A DNA stretch of 64,000 nucleotides, taken from Ridgeia piscesae. Its lineage: Eukaryota; Annelida; Polychaeta; Sabellida; Siboglinidae. The stretch lies in the NCBI GenBank assembly GCA_025642075.2, contig JAODUO010000079.1, positions 378,501 through 442,500 of the forward strand, read 5' to 3'. The translations under genes and the position numbers were made by a program. Below, piece by piece: positions 57,446 through 64,000 of the stretch (position 1 is the first letter of the stretch; the number at the start of each line of letters is the position of its first letter). Under the pieces are notes generated by a model that saw only the letters and a list, made by a program, of their open reading frames with translations, searched no databases and was not told the origin of the DNA.

Positions 57446-59708
57446 GTTTCCTCTTTCTGCTTCTCTCTCACGCCCCTAGTTAAATTTAAACACAGGGTAC
57501 TTAAAGATATTTTCCGGCATTTTTTGACACTCTGTTTACAAGGCTTACTTTTCTCTTGACGGAGACATTAATGTACAGATTTATAGTGTACCTGGTATGT
57601 GTGCACAAACACTGAAACATGTAATTAACAAATACATAACTCTCTATAATAAATAGCCATGACGGCATCCTTGGTTACAGAATAAATGGACATTACTGAG
57701 AAAATCTGCATTGTTTGGAAATGCATTCACATCACAGGTCAAGTGCTTCAGATAAAAACACAAAAGGCTGACAATGTATAGCACCAAATGTGTTCAGAGA
57801 TATAACTGGCATGAATGAACATGTGCACAGACTTGTACATAGACCGCAGAAATGTACAGACCTGTGCCAAGAGTGGCCAGGAAGAACTTCAAGAACGTGA
57901 AGTCTGTGAGCAACATCTGGTCCCGGATCACACTTGGGTCAACCACTGAAACACATTTGTCACATTTACGGGTACTTTATCAAACAAGCTCCCTCTCCCT
58001 CTCCCTCTCTACTAGATGTAGTAGGTACACATTGAGCCACTCCTTTCTATCCAATGTGGGTATGGCAATGGCAGAGCACGTGCTAGCCAAACAAGAAATT
58101 AATATTTTCTAGCAGATTTACCTAGCATTATTATGATAAGCGTTAACTTTAGTTACATTTTTGTTCTGATAATACATTCTTCATTTAACCTAGCATTATA
58201 ACAAATTAAATATAATTAATATTATAATCATACCCAAGCCTGTAATTGTAAAATGTTATGGCCAGTGTTGCCATTCTTATTTTTAAATGAAATTGGTTTT
58301 TTTTCAGGGAGCCAAATTGAAGGTACTGTCTGAAAATCACAGATTTTACACTGAAGCTTGCAAGAGTTGGTCTCATTCTAATCACTATTAAGAAGTATTT
58401 GCATTACATGTCTTGTGTATTGAACAAAACAAAAATACGGCCTTCCAGATATTATGGTATTATATTTGACCTTTGAAATGTTTAACTTCTATGAATTAAA
58501 AAAAAAATTGTGTTCCATATATCTAATGCTCAGTCTTAGAAATTAATGAGTCACAAAAATGTAACTTTAAATTTCTAAATTTAGAAAATTAAAGTATTGC
58601 TGATCGTCTCCGCAAACTACGGAAGTGAGCGGAGTCAAACAATAAAACTAGCAATTGACTTCCAACCACATCACATGCACTCCTCGTGACCGTCGGCAAT
58701 TTCATTAGCTGATGTTAAAAGCGGAGTTTTTCAAAAAGGGATGTGCCATGGCTAGTAAGATGGTCTTAGGGGAATTTAATGACACTTTGGCTCAGACTTT
58801 AGTCATTGACATCACACTGTATTTGTGACATTGCATTCTTTTCTTCCAGACCCATTTTACATGTTTAAATGCAGAAATAGCGGTAATAGCCATTTGTTTC
58901 GACTTTTATTTGTGACTTTCTATCTAATTATTGATTTTAGTATTAACTGTGGGTATACATAATATATCTATACACACACCTTTTGATTTATGGAAGGCAA
59001 TTCCAAAAATGATACCACACAAAAAACATAGAATATATAATTTGATAACCGCCGCTGTCAGCGGTCTGTTTATGTCGGCCGTCTCTTCATCAGCGACAAC
59101 TGACGCTACGGAGCGCTTCTTTACTTTCAAGCTGATTCTTGACCGCGGCATCGACATTGAATAATTTGCCATTTCGACGAAGCTACACTCATCTGTAGTT
59201 AGCTTAGTTGGAGATATTACAATGTTGGTTTCAGATAAGCACAACCGCTAAGAATAACGCGACCGACGAATGTTTGACGCTACCGCGATAAACTCTTCAC
59301 GCATGCGCGTCAAGAGTCGACTAAAAATACACCTTGATTGAAATTGTGTCCGACTAAATAAAATAGGCCCGAATTACACGCCATCACGCACATGCTTGAA
59401 CGCTAAATCCCCGATACTTTAGGAAAATAGAGTACGTCAACATTAAAAACCAATTAGCCTTTTTATATTACCCATGATTATGCAGACAGAGCTAGAGAAG
59501 CTACGTTTACGCCTGTTTCGGCTGCGACATTATGACTGCGGGCCGCGGCACGCTAGCAACAAGATGCGGCTAAAGGGTTAAAGAACGTACCCCGGCTTTT
59601 CTCGAAGGCGATACCGAACACAAGGCCTGTCGAAGTGCTGACGAGATATCCACCGATCGGAAGTTTGCGGACGCATTCTGGAAGATATTTTGAGCTGTCG
59701 TTGCCCAT
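48922..59708 (-). CDS. YeeE/YedE family sulphur-transport membrane protein, paralogue 2
   Basis: Second family member, same orientation. Minus-strand coding exons: 59708-59591, 57945-57862, 57244-57087, 55773-55725, 53421-53319, 52016-51905, 51156-50944, 49910-49759, 49039-48922 (TAG); phases agree throughout and give 368 residues. Exons of 84, 158 and 152 nt have exact length counterparts in paralogue 1, showing a tandem duplication. Motifs: FGIAFEKSRG at the end of exon 1, DPSVIRDQM in exon 2, GMTIAGS then CPVTVFSQIGALVPN (first-half cysteine) on the 49-nt exon, GQGCVGPFKN, and MGARIAGGCTSGHG across the last junction with the second cysteine. In bacterial homologues equivalent cysteines are important for thiosulfate passage. 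Predicted plasma or organelle membrane protein with many hydrophobic segments; no cleaved signal peptide obvious. An alternative first exon lies at 59172-58980. A dead retrotransposon occupies the intron between 55725 and 53421. Confidence 0.94.
49369..49471. repeat. Trinucleotide/hexanucleotide microsatellite (act)n, (gactat)n
   Basis: Runs of tactac and actatg; generates tyrosine- or threonine-rich frames that are not genes. Intronic in paralogue 2. Confidence 0.95.
53579..55385 (-). pseudogene. Degenerate non-LTR retrotransposon, reverse transcriptase region (CR1/L2-like)
   Basis: Inserted in an intron of paralogue 2, same strand. The longest open piece (54951-53842) carries reverse transcriptase motifs: DFKKAFDKVPH, GVPQGSVLGPILF, the catalytic FADDTK, and C-terminal ERVQRRATKI. 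Upstream pieces (55378-55020) carry SPGVDGIP. The frame is broken: a stop (TAA) after GIVPL near 55020, a one-base loss in an A run near 54975, and another shift around 55215-55240. The 5' part including any endonuclease is missing, so it is a truncated, dead copy. Three tandem copies of a ten-base aacaagattt motif at 53579-53607 look like its 3' tail. Clade is tentative. Confidence 0.93.
57373..57442. repeat. (TGTC)n microsatellite
   Basis: About 17 tetranucleotide copies, in the intron between exons 2 and 3 of paralogue 2. Confidence 0.97.
58980..59172 (-). CDS. Alternative first exon of YeeE/YedE paralogue 2
   Basis: From ATG at 59172 (gaaATGG context) an open 193-nt exon runs to a donor (aaaag/gtgtgtg) in phase 1, the same phase as the upstream first exon, so it can splice to 57945. 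It encodes 64 residues: a basic, serine-rich head, then a hydrophobic stretch IKLYILCFLCGIIFGIAFHK and SKG. The ending FGIAF-H-KSKG matches FGIAFEKSRG of the other first exon. Using it gives a 393-residue protein with a longer cytosolic or lumenal N-terminus. Confidence 0.82.
59301..59308. promoter_or_regulatory. NRF1-like motif before the alternative first exon
   Basis: GCATGCGC with flanking c/g bases resembles the palindromic NRF1 site found in many CpG-rich promoters. It is 129 bp upstream of the ATG at 59172, as expected for a second promoter inside intron 1. Confidence 0.4.
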
Positions 59709-61494
59709 TGTTCGTGTGAGAAAGTGGCCGATCGACTACGCGTGCGCTGTATTCCCAGCGTTCCCGTGTACGCACGGTAATGCCAATGATGCTGACCTTA
59801 CACTAGTAGACTAGGTCTAGGGCTTCCAATGTCGAGTCGGCCTTGGCACGCTATTTGGGACGTTATATTATGGTTAGACGGCCAATTGCGTGCGTCTGTC
59901 AAGCCTCTCAAGGAGCGAGGACCTGGTAGGCTCGATTGGAAACCGAGCTTGTAGTTTGCGCGCACAATTAGTTGACACACGCGCCACGTTGGTGTAACGT
60001 TGAATGACCGACCTATGGCTACGGCTACGAAGGACCGGCGTGTATACACGCAAGCCCGCTACATATTATTAACGGCACGTCGACACAGCCAATGAAAGCC
60101 GACCTCATTGGCTCTTCTATGTGATCAATAGCGGATCAAAGGAACTCCGACAGATACTCCATGGCTGTCATGCTAGCTTATTACTACTAACTATAGACAG
60201 TTTCAAAAGATATTGTGAAAATATAATGCTATTAATGCACGCGACAAGTTAATCCCGCAGACAGACTGGAGGTCGTATTGACGGCTGGAGGTGCGCGCGA
60301 TTGTGCATACGCATTACGCAGGTCCACGCTCTCTCTTCATTGAAGCCACAGAGTTCTGCTCGAGATCTCAGCAAAGATGCAGCTGGAAGTTTGGGGCTTC
60401 AAGTGGGGTGCATTAGGGGCTTATGGAAACCTAAATGTTGGCTAACAGTAATTAAAGGGAGGGTACCTGCTTCTCTGCCCAGAATTGGATGTATGTTGTC
60501 TTGGACGCGGGAAAGAAAAACATCCAAGGTCCAAAGGGTATTGCGGTTAACTCTGTTTGCATTGGCTTTATTGCATGACAATCATTTTAGCTTTTAAACT
60601 GGATGTTTTGTTTATCATTTAAACTGTTGCGGGTGGAATCTTTCAAATTGCGAACATTGTTCCGAAAATAATTAAACATAATTTGGCAGGCAATAAACTT
60701 TCAACCCAAACGTCAATCTAGCGTTAATGTAAAGTTAGCAGAAACGTTGGTTTAATTTTTAAATGCGAACCTTTTTCTAATGTCATTTTGCTCGTTAATC
60801 TAAAAAAAACCAAAAACTAACGTTTGAGCTGCCGGGAACCTCAATCAATCTAAGTCCCCTAGCTGACATTTCGGTGTCGTGATCCCAGATTCGGCCGGAC
60901 ACAGATTCAGCACGAATCTGCCAAATTTGAGATCGCGACGGTAGCGGGCCAGAATTCTCAGTTATTACTAACATGGTTTCCGTTAATAATACATAAAGTG
61001 ATTGTTATTCGCTTGCTTTAATGCATACGCGGAATGCGTTTTGAAGAAACTCAGTCCGGGCGTGACGTATGTCACCAAATGCTACGCCAGAACATATAAC
61101 AGCGGGCACTGTTCTTGCGCGCGCAAGCTAGGTATGCTTTTGGCCGAATATGGGCCTACCCAAATGAAAGTTATACGACAAATTGAATGAAATTGACATC
61201 AGGCCATTTAATTGCATCGCCGAACTTTCCACAGAATTAGAAGGTGCAAACTGAGCGAATGACTTGGCACTAAATCTTTCGCATTCTACATCAGATATAG
61301 TTCGTTGCTTTCCTGGTACGTATGCGTCTTCCGGTTGGTAGTGCACAATAGTCTCATATGAAATCATACTTTGATGCGAGGTGGCATCTTTGCTAGTACT
61401 GTTGTTTTCAGAAGTGGAAATACAGGTTTGCGATCATGGACAACTCACACACACACTTGTTGTTTAGAAAGTCCAGCTGCTTGAAGGCGCTGCA
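59709..61494. other. 5' flank of paralogue 2
   Basis: GC-richer than its surroundings near 59710-60060 with several CG dinucleotides, as for an upstream promoter. Open frames at 59798-60049, 60301-60597 and 61128-61367 show no recognisable family. No further gene called. Confidence 0.5.
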
Positions 61495-64000
61495 TACATA
61501 TGTATACTACTGTCCCTCTGTCGTCGTATAGTTTCTTGTATGTGCATGGAGGTGTTGTGTACTACTGTCCCTCTGTCGTCGTATAGTTTCTTGTATGTGC
61601 ATGGAGGTGCTGTGTACTACTGTCCCTCTGTCGTCGTGTAGTTTCTTGTATGTGCATGGAGGTGCTGTATACTACTGTCCCTCTGTCGTCGTGTAGTTTC
61701 TTGTATGTGCATGGAGGTGCTGTGTACTACTGTCACTCTGTCGTCGTGTAGTTTCTTGTATGTGCTTGGAGGTGCTGTATACTACTGTCCCTCTGTCGTC
61801 GTGTAGTTTCTTGTATGTGCATGGAGGTGCTGTGTACTACTGTCACTCTGTCGTCGTGTAGTTTCTTGTATGTGCATGGAGGTGCTGTATACTACTGTCC
61901 CTCTGTCGTCGTGTAGTTTCTTGTATGTGCATGGAGGTGCTGTGTACTACTGTCACTCTGTCGTCGTGTAGTTTCTTGTATGTGCATGGAGGTGCTGTGT
62001 ACTACTGTCACTCTGTCGTCGTGTAGTTTCTTGTATGTGCATGGAGGTGCTGTATACTACTGTCCCTCTGTCGTCGTGTAGTTTCTTGTATGTGCATGGA
62101 GGTGCTGTGTACTACTGTCACTCTGTCGTCGTGTAGTTTCTTGTATGTGCTTGGAGGTGCTGTATACTACTGTCACTCTGTCGTCGTGTAGTTTCTTGTA
62201 TGTGCATGGAGGTGCTGTGTACTACTGTCCCTCTGTCGTCGTGTAGTTTCTTGTATGTGCATGGAGGTGCTGTGTACTACTGTCACTCTGTCGTCGTGTA
62301 GTTTCTTGTATGTGCATGGAGGTGCTGTATACTACTGTCCCTCTGTCGTCGTGTAGTTTCTTGTATGTGCTTGGAGGTGCTGTGTACTACTGTCACTCTG
62401 TCGTCGTGTAGTTTCTTGTATGTGCATGGAGGTGCTGTGTACTACTGTCCCTCTGTCGTCGTGTAGTTTCTTGTATGTGCATGGAGGTGCTGTATACTGC
62501 TGTCACTCTGTCGTCGTGTAGTTTCTTGTATGTGCATGGAGGTGTTGTATACTACTGTCCCTCTGTCGTCGTGTAGTTTCTTGTATGTGCATGGAGGTGC
62601 TGTGTACTACTGTCACTCTGTCGTCGTGTAGTTTCTTGTATGTGCATGGAGGTGCTGTGTACTACTGTCACTCTGTCGTCGTGTAGTTTCTTGTATGTGC
62701 ATGGAGGTGTTGTGTACTACTGTCACTCTGTCGTCGTGTAGTTTCTTGTATGTGCATGGAGGTGCTGTGTACTACTGTCACTCTGTCGTCGTGTAGTTTC
62801 TTGTATGTGCATGGAGGTGCTGTATACTACTGTCACTCTGTCGTCGTGTAGTTTCTTGTATGTGCATGGAGGTGTTGTATACTACTGTCCCTCTGTCGTC
62901 GTGTAGTTTCTTGTATGTGCATGGAGGTGCTGTGTACTACTGTCACTCTGTCGTCGTGTAGTTTCTTGTATGTGCATGGAGGTGCTGTATACTACTGTCA
63001 CTCTGTCGTCGTGTAGTTTCTTGTATGTGCATGGAGGTGTTGTATACTACTGTCACTCTGTCGTCGTGTAGTTTCTTGTATGTGCATGGAGGTGTTGTAT
63101 ACTACTGTCCCTCTGTCGTCGTGTAGTTTCTTGTATGTGCATGGAGGTGCTGTGTACTACTGTCACTCTGTCGTCGTGTAGTTTCTTGTATGTGCATGGA
63201 GGTGCTGTGTACTACTGTCACTCTTTCGTCGTGTAGTTTCTTGTATGTGCATGGAGGTGTTGTATACTACTGTCCCTCTGTCGTCGTGTAGTTTCTTGTA
63301 TGTGCATGGAGGTGCTGTATACTACTGTCACTCTGTCGTCGTGTAGTTTCTTGTATGTGCATGGAGGTGTTGTATACTACTGTCCTCTGTCGTCGTGTAG
63401 TTTCTTGTATGTGCATGGAGGTGCTGTTACTACTGTCACTCTGTCGTCGTGTAGTTTCTTGTATGTGCATGGAGGTGCTGTACTACTGTCACTCTTCGTC
63501 GTGTAGTTTCTTGTATGTGCATGGAGGTGTTGTATACTACTGTCCTCTGTCGTCGTGTAGTTTCTTGTATGTGCATGGAGGTGTGTATACTACTGTCCTC
63601 TGTCGTCGTGTGTTTCTTTATGTGCTGAGGTGTTGTTACTACTGTCACTCTTCGTCGTGTAGTTTCTTGTATGTGCATGGAGGTGTGTACTACTGTCACT
63701 CTGTCGTCGTGTAGTTTCTTGTATGTGCATGGAGGTGTGTTACTACTGTCACTCTTCGTCGTGTAGTTTCTTGTATGTGCATGGAGGTGCTGTATACTAC
63801 TGTCACTCTGTCGTCGTGTAGTTTCTTGTATGTGCATGGAGGTGTTGTATACTGCTGTCACTCTGTCGTCGTGTTGTTTCTTGTATGTGCATGGAGGTGT
63901 TGTATACTGCTGTCACTCTGTCGTCGTGTAGTTTCTTGTATGTGCATGGAGGTGCTGTTACTACTGTCACTCTTCGTCGTGTAGTTTCTTGTATGTGCTG
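61495..64000. repeat. 55-bp minisatellite, about 45 copies, continuing past the window
   Basis: Tandem 55-bp units containing ctctgtcgtcgtgtagtttc followed by ttgtatgtgcatggaggtgc. Two positions switch between copies (tgtcCctc/tgtcActc and tgtAtact/tgtGtact), forming mixed higher-order order. From about 63380 to the end many copies have one- to three-base deletions that are rare before that point. Open frames through it are artefacts. Confidence 0.97.

Noticed and set aside
59578..59775. 65-codon minus-strand frame over the first exon of paralogue 2
   Set aside because: Wrong frame; the frame starting at ATG 59708 gives the family motif FGIAFEKSRG and the right splice phase.
61495..64000. 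CRISPR-like regular array
   Set aside because: There are no spacers: units are directly abutting 55-bp repeats in a eukaryotic genome.

Overview
This is nuclear DNA from a non-vertebrate animal. It has spliced genes with GT-AG introns, codon-level matches to animal protein families, many non-coding repeats, hAT-like transposons and a dead non-LTR retrotransposon. Exons are GC-richer than the AT-rich introns. The species cannot be fixed from the sequence. Minisatellites sitting on intron ends recall, from memory, the 'mirage' minisatellites described in amphioxus, so a cephalochordate is one candidate; other marine invertebrates are possible.

Layout. (1) 1-8919, + strand: the 3' part of an AMP-activated protein kinase beta subunit gene (PRKAB). 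Its glycogen-binding N-terminal exons lie left of the window. One exon is present as two alternative copies. (2) 12299-14019, - strand: a small three-exon gene resembling SPMIP10/TEX43, a sperm microtubule inner protein. (3) 14.2-22.2 kb: no coding exon recognised; three stacked transposon blocks, two with perfect 8-bp target duplications. (4) 23038-30296, + strand: GPATCH2, six recognised coding exons ending in a G-patch domain. (5) 33497-45616 and 48922-59708, both - strand: two tandem paralogues of the YeeE/YedE sulphur-transport membrane protein family, with matching intron phases and several exons of identical length. The second has two alternative first exons and a dead non-LTR retrotransposon in one intron. 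(6) 61.5-64 kb: a 55-bp tandem array running off the window.

The most unusual theme is minisatellites placed at splice junctions. In PRKAB, GPATCH2 and the first YeeE/YedE gene, arrays start or end at an exon edge. In the clearest cases each unit repeats the splice site itself, so one intron carries about 14, 18 or 38 near-copies of its own donor or acceptor. This may be one process affecting the whole genome.

The genes do not form an obvious pathway. PRKAB acts in energy sensing, GPATCH2 is a nuclear RNA-helicase-associated protein, SPMIP10 is axonemal, and the YeeE/YedE pair are predicted transporters of thiosulfate or related sulphur compounds. Only the YeeE/YedE pair clearly share a history, by tandem duplication.
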